Below, piece by piece: positions 16,081 through 24,031 of a stretch of 64,000 nt of DNA; positions within the stretch are counted from its first letter, which is position 1; every line of letters begins with the position of its first letter. The notes below the pieces were generated by a model. That model did no database searches. It was not told the DNA's origin and saw nothing but the letters and a program-made list of their open reading frames with translations. Made by a program: the position numbers and the translations under genes. Location: NCBI GenBank assembly GCA_963837515.1, contig CAWINT010000002.1, forward strand, positions 992,001 through 1,056,000. Direction: 5' to 3'. This DNA comes from RYN-230 sp963837515. GTDB lineage: Bacteria; Actinomycetota; Actinomycetes; Streptosporangiales; Streptosporangiaceae.

Positions 16081-16103
16081 GCGTGTATTGGAGGGCAAGC
16101 GGG

Positions 16104-17180
16104 TTACGGAGCCGGGTGCAGGCCCAGGAACCGCTCCACGTCGGCCGCGTCGGCCTGCAGCCGGGCCTCGTCCTGACGGCCCAGCGGCTGCAGCGGGGTG
16201 ACCGTGACCGCGCGCCCGGTGACCGCCCAGGTCCCGGCCGCCTGGCCGCGCACCATGGCGAACGGCCCGAACATCCCGCCCCGGACGATGGACGGCTCGT
16301 GCCGGCCGAGCACCCCGGCCCGCGACTGCCAGCCGTGCAGCACCGGGTCGAACGGGCCGAGCAGCCGGGTGGGCAGCCCGGCCGGGACGCCGGGGCCCCC
16401 CGGCTGCCCGCGCAGCCGGGCCAGGCCGCCCGCGGAGACCTCCAGCTCGGCGGCGATCCCGGTGCATGCCCGGCGGGCGTCGCGGAGCGGCAGCCCGGCC
16501 CATTTGGCCAGGTCGCGATCGGTAGCGGGGGCGTGCCCGGCCAGGTAGCGGCGGGCCAGCCAGGCCAGCGCCGCATCGCGGTCCGCGGCCGGCGGCGGCG
16601 CCCCCAGCCAGTCCCGGGCCAGCACGTACGCGTGCTGCTTGCCGAGCATCGGGCCGCGGACCGCGATGCCGCGCAGCGACGCCAGGAACAGCAGGAACAC
16701 CATCGCCTGGCCCTGCGTGCGCAGCCCGGCCGCGCGGGCCCGCTCGGCCAGCTGGGCCCGGGTCAGCGGGCCGTCCGTGGCCAGGGCGTGCTCGATGACG
16801 GCCACGCCGCGGTCGGCGTCGGTGGCGCCGATGCCTTCCTGGCTCAGGCGGCGGAAGCAGCCGGTGGCCAGCGGCGGCGTCGTGAGCCGGTGCAGCGGCC
16901 AGTAGTCCACGGCGCGGACCAGGTGCAGGGTGCCGCGGCTCAGCCAGCCGATCACCAGGGACCGGTCCACGGTCAGTGCGCGGTCCACGTCCGCCGCGGC
17001 CAGCCCGCGGCTGCGGGCCCGGATGGCCAGCCGGGCGCCGCGCGGATCCTGGCCCTGGATGGCCAGCAGCCGCGCGGCGACCGCCTCGGCGCTCGGCGCG
17101 GGCGGCCCGGACAGCAACTGGGCGGCGGCCCGCTCGGCCAGGATGCCCGTCCTGGCCGGGCCGGCCGTCACATCGGTCAT
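16104..17180 (-). CDS. winged-helix DNA-binding protein of the AlkZ/YcaQ (HTH_42) family
   Basis: 358 residues, the length expected for this family. The N-terminal part contains LLAIQGQDPRGARLAIRAR with Gln42 and Gln44, in the place of the QxQ catalytic pair of AlkZ-type DNA glycosylases. The SRGTLHLVRAVDYWPLH segment and later GPFDPVLHGW region are family hallmarks. AlkZ and YcaQ unhook interstrand DNA crosslinks, but many actinobacterial members are untested. ATG 17180 is used. It sits beside a drug exporter and regulator, which fits a role in handling DNA-damaging compounds; this is inference from context. Confidence 0.75.
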   Translation of the reverse strand: MTDVTAGPARTGILAERAAAQLLSGPPAPSAEAVAARLLAIQGQDPRGARLAIRARSRGLAAADVDRALTVDRSLVIGWLSRGTLHLVRAVDYWPLHRLTTPPLATGCFRRLSQEGIGATDADRGVAVIEHALATDGPLTRAQLAERARAAGLRTQGQAMVFLLFLASLRGIAVRGPMLGKQHAYVLARDWLGAPPPAADRDAALAWLARRYLAGHAPATDRDLAKWAGLPLRDARRACTGIAAELEVSAGGLARLRGQPGGPGVPAGLPTRLLGPFDPVLHGWQSRAGVLGRHEPSIVRGGMFGPFAMVRGQAAGTWAVTGRAVTVTPLQPLGRQDEARLQADAADVERFLGLHPAP

Positions 17181-17255
17181 CCCCCGATCGTGCCATCAGC
17201 AGCCGACAAGTGACCCAGCCCCGGCCGGCCATGGCCGGTGCGGCAGGATGAGGGC

Positions 17256-17771
17256 ATGCCGGCTGCCGCAGGGGAGATCCGGGTCCGCGGGGCCCGCATT
17301 GCCGACGAGGCACCGCTGGCCACCCTGGAAGCGGCGGCGTGGACACCGGAGAGCGGTTTCCCGTCCGTCATCCGCCGGGCCGGGGCCGGTTTCTTCGGGG
17401 CCGCCGGGCCACCGGAAGCCCATCTCGTAGCGGAGATGGAGCGCACCGTGGCCGGGTACATCCGGCTCGGGCCGTCCACCCCGCTGCCGGAGAACGCTCA
17501 CGTCTTCATGGTCCAGGGGCTGGCGGTGCATCCCGGCCTGCGGCGGCGCGGGGTGGGCACCGCGCTGCTGACAGCGGCGGAGCGCCGGGCGCGGGACCGG
17601 GGGGCCCGCAAGCTGAGTCTGCACGTGCTCGGCACCAACCCCAGGGCCATGCGGCTGTACACCCGGGCCGGCTTCCAGCCGGAGGGCGTGCTGCGCGGGG
17701 AGTTCCTGATCGAGGGCCGTTATGTGGACGACGTCCTGCTGGCCAAGGACCTCACCGGGCCGCTGCGCTGA
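17256..17771 (+). CDS. GNAT-family N-acetyltransferase
   Basis: 171 residues. The acetyl-CoA binding core is clear: VQGLAVHPGLRRRGVGTALL (motif A with the R-R-x-G-x-G loop), then KLSLHVLGTNPRAMRLYTRA and GFQPEGVLRGEF (motif B), and a final YVDDVLLAK strand. Similar single-domain GNATs acetylate proteins, amines or antibiotics; no substrate can be deduced. ATG 17256 is preceded by AGGATGAGGG. Transcribed away from the AlkZ-like gene. Confidence 0.85.
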   Translation: MPAAAGEIRVRGARIADEAPLATLEAAAWTPESGFPSVIRRAGAGFFGAAGPPEAHLVAEMERTVAGYIRLGPSTPLPENAHVFMVQGLAVHPGLRRRGVGTALLTAAERRARDRGARKLSLHVLGTNPRAMRLYTRAGFQPEGVLRGEFLIEGRYVDDVLLAKDLTGPLR

Positions 17772-17952
17772 GCGGGTGCAGCGCGTGCAGCGCACGGGCG
17801 GGCCCAGGCCACGTCCGGCGGCCATGGCTCCCCAGTCTAGGAGAATTCATCATGGCCACCGGAAAGCGGTATCGAATTGTCATGCGGAATGCCTTTCCTG
17901 GAAAACAATTCTGTGGTATTGTAAAGAAAATCACCGGCTATTCTCTGCGGCC

Positions 17953-18822
17953 ATGGAAAACGATGGTTCGCCCAGCCAGACCGCACTCACCGCCGCCGCG
18001 GCCCGCGCCGCTCACCTGGTCGTGGACCACGAGCCGCGGATCTTTGCCGACGACCTCGCCGCCGTGCTATTGGGGCCCGGGGCAGACGAGCTGATCGGCT
18101 ACCATCGCGCGCACGGCGGGCACCCGGTGCTGGCCGGCGCGCGCGCCCAGGTGACCTGCCGGAGCCGTTTCGTGGAGGACCGGCTGGCCACGCTGGCCGC
18201 CCGGGGGCTGCGCCAGTACGTGATCCTCGGCGCCGGGCTCGACTCGTTCGCCTACCGCAGCGCGCTGGCCGGGACGCTCACGGTGTTCGAGGTGGACCAC
18301 CCGGCCACCCAGGACTGGAAGCGCCGCCGTCTGGCGGCGGCCGGGCTCGCGGTGCCGCCGGGGACCCGGCTCGTCCCGGCCGACCTGGAATCCGGCTCCC
18401 CGGCCGGCGCCCTGCGCCAGGCCGGTTTCGACCCGTCCCGGCCCGCCCTGGTGGCCTGGCTCGGCGTCACCATGTACCTGACCCGCGAGGCCATCGGGCG
18501 GGTCCTCACCGACATCGGCAGGCTCGTACCCGGCACCGAGCTCGTCACCGATTACATGCTCCCGGCCGGGCTGCGCGACGCGGCCGGGGACGCTTACGTG
18601 GACCTGGTCGCCGCGGCGGCCGCCGAGCGCGGTGAGCCGTGGCGCACCTTCCTCGCCCCGGACGACCTCACGTCCTGGCTGGGGCGCTGTGGCTTCGGGG
18701 CGGTCGAGCACGTCCCGCAGCGGGACGCCGTCCCGGCCGCGCTGTGGGAGCGTACCGACGCGCTGCGCCCCGGCCAGCTGTCCGTCCTGGCCCGGACCAC
18801 CGTGCGGCCGACCCCCGGTTAG
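17953..18822 (+). CDS. class I SAM-dependent methyltransferase (leucine carboxyl methyltransferase-like)
   Basis: 289 residues of the PPM1/TIGR00027-type methyltransferases common in actinomycetes: ALTAAAARAAHLVVDHEPRI at the start, the SAM-binding LRQYVILGAGLDSFAYRS, acidic VFEVDHPATQDWKRRRL, and LVAWLGVTMYLTREAI. Members often modify small metabolites; the substrate is unknown. ATG 17953 begins at the family N-terminus but lacks a strong ribosome site. The ~100 bp upstream is markedly AT-rich and contains an alternative start (ATG 17852 after AGGAGA) in another frame. Confidence 0.8.
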   Translation: MENDGSPSQTALTAAAARAAHLVVDHEPRIFADDLAAVLLGPGADELIGYHRAHGGHPVLAGARAQVTCRSRFVEDRLATLAARGLRQYVILGAGLDSFAYRSALAGTLTVFEVDHPATQDWKRRRLAAAGLAVPPGTRLVPADLESGSPAGALRQAGFDPSRPALVAWLGVTMYLTREAIGRVLTDIGRLVPGTELVTDYMLPAGLRDAAGDAYVDLVAAAAAERGEPWRTFLAPDDLTSWLGRCGFGAVEHVPQRDAVPAALWERTDALRPGQLSVLARTTVRPTPG

Positions 18823-18831
18823 AGTCGGGCC

Positions 18832-19944
18832 ATGCCCGAGACCGAGCAGGGCCGCCGGGAGCGGCTGCGGCCCGCGATCGCCGCGCTGGACGCCGACGCC
18901 GCCCTCATCACCAGCCCGTCCAACGTCCGGTACCTGACCGGCCTGGCCAGTTCCAACGCCGCCGTCCTGGTGCCCGCGGCCGGGGCGGCGGCCGTGCTGG
19001 CCACCGACTCGCGTTACGCCCTCACCGCCCGGCGGGACTGCCCGGACCTGGAAGTGGCCACCGAACGGTCCATCGAGCCGGCCCTGGCCAGGGTGGCCGC
19101 GGCCCGGGGGTGGCACCGGGTCGCGTTCGAGGCGCACGAGATGACCGTGGAGCGGTACGAGGCGTTCGCGGTCGCCGCGGCCGAGGCCGGCCCCGGACTG
19201 CTCGACCTGGTCCCGCTGGGGCGGGCCGTGGAACCGCTGCGGATGGTGAAGGACGAGGCGGAGCTCGCCCTGCTCGCCCAGGCCTGCGCGATCACCTCAC
19301 AGGCCCTCGCGGACCTGCTGGCCGGGCTACGGCCCGGGGTGACCGAGCGCGAGCTGGCCGCGCGGCTGGAACGGCGGATGAGCGAACTCGGCGCCGACCG
19401 GCCCGCCTTCGAGACCATCGTGGCCAGCGGGCCAAACGGGGCTATCCCGCACCACGTGCCCGGCGACCGCCCGGTGAGCCGGGGGGACCTGGTCACCATC
19501 GACTGCGGCGCCCGCTACGGCGGATACCACGCGGACCTCACCCGGACGGTGGTGATCGGCCCGCCGGCCGGCTGGCAGCGCGAGGTCTACGACCTGGTCG
19601 CGGTCGCGCAGCGGGCTGGCATCGCGGCCGCCGTGCCCGGCGCGCACGTCACGGAGGTGGACGGGGCGGCCCGGGACGTGATCGAGGCGGGCGGCCACGC
19701 CGCGCATTTCAGCCACGGCCTCGGGCACGGCGTGGGGCTGGAGATCCATGAGGCGCCGATCATGGGGCCCGGCCGGGCGGGTACACTCGTGGACCGGGTC
19801 CCCGTGACCGTCGAGCCTGGGGTCTACCTTCCCGGGCAAGGCGGCGTCAGGATCGAGGACACCCTGGTGGTGCGGGCCGGGTCGGGGCCGGCGGCGCTAC
19901 CGGAGATGCTCACCACTACCACCCGGGAACTGACCGTCCTGTAG
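18832..19944 (+). CDS. pepQ: Xaa-Pro aminopeptidase/dipeptidase (M24B)
   Basis: 370 residues. N-terminal creatinase-like domain (to ~125) and a C-terminal pita-bread metalloprotease domain. The five metal ligands lie in TIDCGARYGGYHADLTRT (two Asp), GHGVGLEIHE (His), VTVEPGVY (Glu) and GVRIEDT (Glu), so the enzyme should be active on X-Pro peptides. ATG 18832 follows the methyltransferase by 9 bases. It directly precedes efp and nusB, the conserved actinobacterial order, although here other genes separate it from aroQ. Confidence 0.93.
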   Translation: MPETEQGRRERLRPAIAALDADAALITSPSNVRYLTGLASSNAAVLVPAAGAAAVLATDSRYALTARRDCPDLEVATERSIEPALARVAAARGWHRVAFEAHEMTVERYEAFAVAAAEAGPGLLDLVPLGRAVEPLRMVKDEAELALLAQACAITSQALADLLAGLRPGVTERELAARLERRMSELGADRPAFETIVASGPNGAIPHHVPGDRPVSRGDLVTIDCGARYGGYHADLTRTVVIGPPAGWQREVYDLVAVAQRAGIAAAVPGAHVTEVDGAARDVIEAGGHAAHFSHGLGHGVGLEIHEAPIMGPGRAGTLVDRVPVTVEPGVYLPGQGGVRIEDTLVVRAGSGPAALPEMLTTTTRELTVL

Positions 19945-19989
19945 CGCGGCTGCGCTGCGGGCGCACCCGTACGCAGGAGATACGCAGAC

Positions 19990-20547
19990 GTGGCCACCAC
20001 CAACGACCTCAAGAACGGCATGACGCTGAACATCGACGGCCAGCTCTGGGGCGTCGTCGAATTCCAGCACGTCAAGCCAGGCAAGGGCGGCGCCTTCGTG
20101 CGCACCAAGCTGAAGAACGTGCTCTCCGGGAAGGTCGTGGACCGGACCTTCAACGCGGGGGTCAAGGTCAACGTGGCCAACGTGGACAAGCGGGAGATGC
20201 AGTACCTCTACCGTGAGGGCGACGACTTCGTCTTCATGGATACCCAGGACTACGATCAGCCGCGCATCCCGGGCGAGGTGGTCGGCGACGCGGCCGACTA
20301 CCTGCTGGAGGAGCAGACCGCGACGGTGGCCTTCAACGACGGTGTCCCGCTGTACGTGGAACTGCCCGCCGCGGTGGAGCTGACAGTCCGCCAGACCGAC
20401 CCGGGCGTGCAGGGCGACCGGTCCACCGGCGGCACCAAGCCCGCCACGCTGGAGACCGGGGCGCAGGTCCAGGTGCCGCTGTTCATCACCACGGGGGAGA
20501 AGGTCAAGGTGGACACCCGTACGGGTGACTACCTCGGCCGCGCATGA
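19990..20547 (+). CDS. efp: elongation factor P
   Basis: 185 residues, full length. EF-P relieves ribosome stalling at polyproline, which is relevant in a genome this rich in Pro tracts (see the FtsL, FtsI, MurG and SseB-like products here). The KOW-like domain I contains the loop HVKPGKGGAF, where the Lys occupies the tip that contacts the peptidyl-tRNA, then RTKLKNVLSGKVVDRTF. The C-terminal OB domain ends GEKVKVDTRTGDYLGRA. GTG 19990 follows a GGAG-type site. Cotranscribed with pepQ and nusB. Confidence 0.97.
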   Translation: MATTNDLKNGMTLNIDGQLWGVVEFQHVKPGKGGAFVRTKLKNVLSGKVVDRTFNAGVKVNVANVDKREMQYLYREGDDFVFMDTQDYDQPRIPGEVVGDAADYLLEEQTATVAFNDGVPLYVELPAAVELTVRQTDPGVQGDRSTGGTKPATLETGAQVQVPLFITTGEKVKVDTRTGDYLGRA

Positions 20548-20586
20548 CCCGGCCTTTCTGGGCGCCCGTGGCGGCGGCCCGCCGGG

Positions 20587-21006
20587 GTGGCGGCCGTGCC
20601 CGCGCGTAGCAAGGCCCGCAAGCGGGCGCTGGACATCCTGTTCGAGGCCGAGGTCCGTGGCGAGCCCGTTCTGGACCTGCTGGAGCAGCGGATCACCGAG
20701 GGCAGCCCGCCGGTCAGCGGCTACGCCGCCGAGCTGGTCCGCGGCGTGCAGGCGCACCGCGGCCAGATCGACGAGCTGCTGGCCGGGCACGCCGAGGGCT
20801 GGACGCTGGACCGGATGCCGGCCGTGGACCGCAACGTGCTGCGCATCGGCCTCTACGAGCTGCTCTGGGCGGACGATGTGCCGGATGCGGTGGCCATCAG
20901 CGAGGCGGTGCTGCTGGCCCGTGACCTGTCCACCGACGCGTCCCCCGCGTTCGTGAACGGGCTGCTCGGGCGGCTGCTGGAGCTGAAGCCGACGCTGAGC
21001 TTCTGA
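20587..21006 (+). CDS. nusB: transcription antitermination factor NusB
   Basis: 139 residues, all-helical. Family features: ARKRALDILFEAEVRG at the N-terminus, LVRGVQAHRGQIDELL, and the MPAVDRNVLRIGLYELLW and VAISEAVLLARDLSTD segments, ending with AFVNGLLGRL. NusB binds boxA RNA with NusE in rRNA antitermination. GTG 20587 is used; GTG 20596 is an equally possible start. The efp stop is 39 bases upstream. No bldD or pyrR follows; an exporter cassette takes that place. Confidence 0.95.
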   Translation: MAAVPARSKARKRALDILFEAEVRGEPVLDLLEQRITEGSPPVSGYAAELVRGVQAHRGQIDELLAGHAEGWTLDRMPAVDRNVLRIGLYELLWADDVPDAVAISEAVLLARDLSTDASPAFVNGLLGRLLELKPTLSF

Positions 21007-21193
21007 TCCCGGGGCCGTCCCCGTGCTCGGGTCAAGTCGTGACAGTCGCGGCGATGAAGTTTCCGGGCCGTTAGCGCTGGACACGATCAACGGCCAGCCT
21101 GAACTGGGATCCGGCTGACCGGCCCGATGTCGCGCCGCCGCCCGCCGCCGCCCCGTGCGGCCGAGATCCTGACGGCAGTCAAGCCGTAAGACC

Positions 21194-21215
21194 CATACGA
21201 AATGTAGTACGTATG
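21194..21215. promoter_or_regulatory. inverted repeat/promoter region of the ABC-XRE cassette
   Basis: CATACG (21194-21199) and CGTATG (21210-21215) are perfect inverted arms around a 10-bp AT-rich spacer. The right arm overlaps TATGCT, a likely -10 box 12 bp before the first ATG. This is the only AT-rich stretch between nusB and the cassette. The XRE regulator encoded at the end of the operon is the obvious candidate ligand. Confidence 0.5.
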
Positions 21216-21217
21216 CT

Positions 21218-21263
21218 ATCTTCCGAGGCATGGAGGATGTATCTTCCGAGTCATGGAGGATGT
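21218..21263 (+). repeat. 23-bp tandem duplication covering ribosome site and start codon
   Basis: 21218-21240 and 21241-21263 are identical except one base (GAGGCAT versus GAGTCAT). Each copy contains an ATG followed by GAGGATGT. The copies put ATGs at 21230 and 21253 in different frames, because 23 is not a multiple of 3; only 21253 opens the ATPase. The first copy may now act as leader, spare ribosome site or a short decoy reading frame. Confidence 0.9.
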
Positions 21264-22158
21264 ACTGGATGTCCGTGATCTGCGGATGCGGTACGGCAAA
21301 ACCGACGTGCTCAACGGTGTCAGCTTCGCGGCGCGCCGCGGTGAGGTGCTCGTCCTGCTCGGGCCGAACGGCGCGGGCAAGACCACCACGATCGAGATCC
21401 TCGAGGGGTTCCGGATGCGTTCGGCGGGCGAGGTCAGCGTGCTTGGCGCCGACCCCGCGCACGGCGGTGAGGCGTGGCGGGCGAGGACCGGCGTCGTGCT
21501 GCAGTCCTGGCGTGACCACGCGAAATGGCAGGTCCGCGAGCTGCTCGCGCACCTGGGGCGCTACTACGCGCCATACTCCACGCCGGGCGTCACGCGCCCC
21601 TGGGACGTGGATGACCTGCTCGAGACGGTCGGGCTGACCCCGCACGCGCGCAAGCGGGTGCGTAACCTGTCCGGCGGGCAGCGGCGCCGCCTCGACGTGG
21701 CGATCGGCATCGTGGGGCGGCCCGAGCTGCTGTTCCTCGACGAGCCGACGGCCGGTTTCGACCCCGAGGCCAGACGCGACTTCCATGACGTCGTGCACCG
21801 GCTCACTGACCGGGAGCAGACCACGGTGCTGCTCACCACGCACGACCTGGATGAGGCGGAACGGCTGGCGGATCGCATCCTGATCCTGGCCGGCGGCACG
21901 ATCATCGCGGACGGCTCCGCCGATGAACTGTCCCGCGCGATGTCGGGCCAGTCCGAGGTGCGCTGGAGCCGGGACGGGCAGCGGTTCGTGCACGCGGCGG
22001 ACGACGCGACGGCGTTCGTCAGGGAGCTGTTCCGGCAGTACGGCGAGTCGGTCGAGGATCTGGAGGTGCGCCGGGCCAGCCTGGCGGACACGTACATGGC
22101 ACTGGTCCGCCAGGCGGAGCACGGTGTGCCGCCCAAGTTGACGGCGGTGGCGGCATGA
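21253..22158 (+). CDS. ABC transporter ATPase
   Basis: 301 residues. Walker A LGPNGAGKTTT, Q-loop VVLQSWRDH, signature LSGGQRRRLD, Walker B LLFLDEPTAGFDPEARRD and H-loop TTHDLDEAE. The C-terminal ~80 residues form the extension seen in export ATPases. ATG 21253 lies in the second copy of a 23-bp tandem duplication. With the overlapping permease it should form an ABC-2 exporter; the substrate, perhaps a peptide or antibiotic, is unknown. A helix-turn-helix gene closes the operon. Confidence 0.88.
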   Translation: MEDVLDVRDLRMRYGKTDVLNGVSFAARRGEVLVLLGPNGAGKTTTIEILEGFRMRSAGEVSVLGADPAHGGEAWRARTGVVLQSWRDHAKWQVRELLAHLGRYYAPYSTPGVTRPWDVDDLLETVGLTPHARKRVRNLSGGQRRRLDVAIGIVGRPELLFLDEPTAGFDPEARRDFHDVVHRLTDREQTTVLLTTHDLDEAERLADRILILAGGTIIADGSADELSRAMSGQSEVRWSRDGQRFVHAADDATAFVRELFRQYGESVEDLEVRRASLADTYMALVRQAEHGVPPKLTAVAA

Positions 22159-23006
22159 ACCCCACCCTGGTGACGGCGCGAGCGGGACTGTCCCGTGGCT
22201 GGATCGAGCTCAAGCACACCCTGACCACGCCGGATGGCCTGAGCACGATCCTGATCGTGACCGGCGGCTTCCTCGCCGCGATGATCTGGGCGCGGCACAC
22301 GCACGTGCCAGGGACGCACTTCTCGCTGGGCACCACGATGCTGGTCAGCGTGCTCGGCCTGAACGTCGTGGTGTACGGAGTCATCACAATGGGAGACCTG
22401 CTCGTGACCGAACGCGAGGACGGCACGCTGCTGCGGGCCAAGGCCATCCCGAACGGCATGCTCGGCTACCTGCTTGGCAAGGTCGTCAACATCTCCGGGC
22501 AGATAGCGTTCGCTGTCGCGGCCACGCTGCTCACCGGCGCTTTCCTGTTCACCGGCCTGGCGATCGGCAGCCCTGGCAGCTGGCTGACACTGGCCTGGGT
22601 GCTCGTGCTCGGGCTGCTCGCCACGTTGCCGCTGGGCGCCATGCTCGGGTCGCTGTTTTCCAGCCAGCGCAGCGCCGGGGGGCCGATGGTGCTGCTGCTG
22701 GCCGGGCTGGCCGCGATCTCCGGCATCTTCTACCCGATCACGCACCTGCCGGTGTTCCTGCAATGGACCGGGCAGGTGTTCCCGACGTACTGGCTGGGGC
22801 TGGGGATGCGTTCCGCGCTGTTGCCGAACGCGATGGCGGCGGTGGAGATCGGCCACTCGTGGCGGCACCTGGCCACGTTCGGCGTCCTGTCCGCGTGGGC
22901 AATCGCGGGGCTGGTGCTGGCGCCGGTAGTGCTGCGCCGGATGGCGCGCCGCGAGTCCGGCTCGAAGGTCGCGGCCCGCCGCGAGAAAGCGATGCGGGGA
23001 ATATGA
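22155..23006 (+). CDS. ABC-2 type transporter permease
   Basis: 283 residues with six predicted helices: LIVTGGFLAAMIWA, LVSVLGLNVVVYGVI, a cytoplasmic TEREDGTLLRAKAIPNGM (the segment that couples to the ATPase), then ISGQIAFAVAATLLTGA, LAGLAAISGIFYPI and WAIAGLVLAPVVL. ATG 22155 overlaps the ATPase stop by 4 bases, and its own stop overlaps the regulator start by 4. Exports an unknown compound with the ATPase. Confidence 0.85.
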   Translation: MNPTLVTARAGLSRGWIELKHTLTTPDGLSTILIVTGGFLAAMIWARHTHVPGTHFSLGTTMLVSVLGLNVVVYGVITMGDLLVTEREDGTLLRAKAIPNGMLGYLLGKVVNISGQIAFAVAATLLTGAFLFTGLAIGSPGSWLTLAWVLVLGLLATLPLGAMLGSLFSSQRSAGGPMVLLLAGLAAISGIFYPITHLPVFLQWTGQVFPTYWLGLGMRSALLPNAMAAVEIGHSWRHLATFGVLSAWAIAGLVLAPVVLRRMARRESGSKVAARREKAMRGI

Positions 23007-23242
23007 GCAGTGAGCTCATCTATAACCGGATCGCGATGCTGCGGGCCGAGCGCGGGATCTCCCGGCGCGAGCTGGCTGACGCGCTCGGCGTGCACTACCA
23101 GACGGTCGGCTACCTGGAGCGCGGCGAGTACAGCCCGAGCCTGTACCTGGCGCTGCGGATCGCCGCGCACTTCGAGGTCCCGGTCGAGGTGATCTTTTCC
23201 ACCGAGCCGTTCCCCCGGCTAGGCACAGCCGTGACCGCCTAA
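23003..23242 (+). CDS. XRE-family helix-turn-helix regulator
   Basis: 79 residues, a single HTH of the lambda Cro/XRE class: YNRIAMLRAERGISRREL, ADALGVHYQTVGYLERGEYS (recognition helix), LYLALRIAAHFEVPVEVIF. It has no ligand domain. Overlapping the permease by 4 bases, it is expressed with the pump and probably represses the operon through the inverted repeat at 21194-21215. Small HTH genes paired with exporters often control antimicrobial-peptide resistance. Confidence 0.88.
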   Translation: MSSELIYNRIAMLRAERGISRRELADALGVHYQTVGYLERGEYSPSLYLALRIAAHFEVPVEVIFSTEPFPRLGTAVTA

Positions 23243-23333
23243 CGACCGTCCAGCGCCGTTTCGGGCTTCGAGTTCGCCGGGGAGGGGAGGCCCCGCCGGA
23301 GGCGGGTCCTCAGCCGAGCCGGCGAATGCGCGG

Positions 23334-23361
23334 GCTAGCCGGGGGCCGCCCCCCGGCTAGC
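23334..23361. terminator. hairpin terminator between convergent genes
   Basis: Perfect 12-bp arms GCTAGCCGGGGG (23334-23345) and CCCCCGGCTAGC (23350-23361) around a 4-base loop. It sits 92 bp after the XRE stop and 5 bp before the opposing gene's stop, so it probably ends both transcripts. No U run follows. Confidence 0.75.
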
Positions 23362-23365
23362 AGAG

Positions 23366-24001
23366 TCAGGCGGCGGCGAACGTGACCCGCAGGCCCTGCC
23401 GGCGGACGACTGACACGAACCACAGCACCGACGCGCCGATGCCCGCGACCGTGCCGGCGACCGTCGCCACCGTGGAGAACATCATGAATGTGCTGGCCGT
23501 CTCGGTCACCATCATGATGCCCAGGCCCGCGGTGAGGAGCAGGAAGATGCCGGCCCAGAGCCAGGTGGCGCCCTGGAAGAAACGGTGCAGGGCCGGGAGC
23601 TGGGTCGGGTGGCGCAGCGCCACCACCTCGGCGGCGAGCTTGGCCACGATCGGGTTGGGGCCGCGGGCGGTCCGGGCGAACAAGATGAACATGGCCAGGT
23701 AGCCCAGCGGGAACTGGAGCAGGAAGATCCACATTTGGCCGGTGGCCAGGACCAGCGCGGTCTGCAGGGTCAGCACGATGGCGGAGATCGTCAGCAGGCT
23801 GGGCACCGATCCAGAAACGATCTTGCGGATCAGCGCGGTGAGCCAGATCGCGCCGGCCGCCGCCAGCAGGCCCACCGCCTGGCCGCCCAGCCAGACGCCG
23901 AGGAAGTACGCCGCGAGCGGGAGGCCCAGGGATTCGCTCAGGCTCAGCCCAGTACAGCGGATCATGCGCAGCGGGTGGGGGAGCTCCAGGTGCTCGACCA
24001 T
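23366..24001 (-). CDS. VC0807-like integral membrane protein
   Basis: About 211 residues, mostly hydrophobic with six or more predicted helices. Typical segments: LSLSESLGLPLAAYFLGVWL, ALIRKIVSGSVPSLLTIS, LLQFPLGYLAMFILFARTAR and FFQGATWLWAGIFLLLTAGL. It resembles the VC0807/intracellular-septation-like membrane family, with no known activity. The start is uncertain: ATG 24001 is used, while ATG 24031 adds ten residues; neither has a clear ribosome site. Its position between an exporter cassette and dinB gives no functional hint. Confidence 0.65.
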   Translation of the reverse strand: MVEHLELPHPLRMIRCTGLSLSESLGLPLAAYFLGVWLGGQAVGLLAAAGAIWLTALIRKIVSGSVPSLLTISAIVLTLQTALVLATGQMWIFLLQFPLGYLAMFILFARTARGPNPIVAKLAAEVVALRHPTQLPALHRFFQGATWLWAGIFLLLTAGLGIMMVTETASTFMMFSTVATVAGTVAGIGASVLWFVSVVRRQGLRVTFAAA

Positions 24002-24031
24002 GGGGGGGAGCCTAGGCGATGCGCCGGGCAT

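Noticed and set aside
21007..21252. attachment site or mobile element after nusB
   Set aside because: Only a 23-bp tandem duplication and a 6-bp-arm palindrome are seen; there is no integrase, transposase or tRNA gene.
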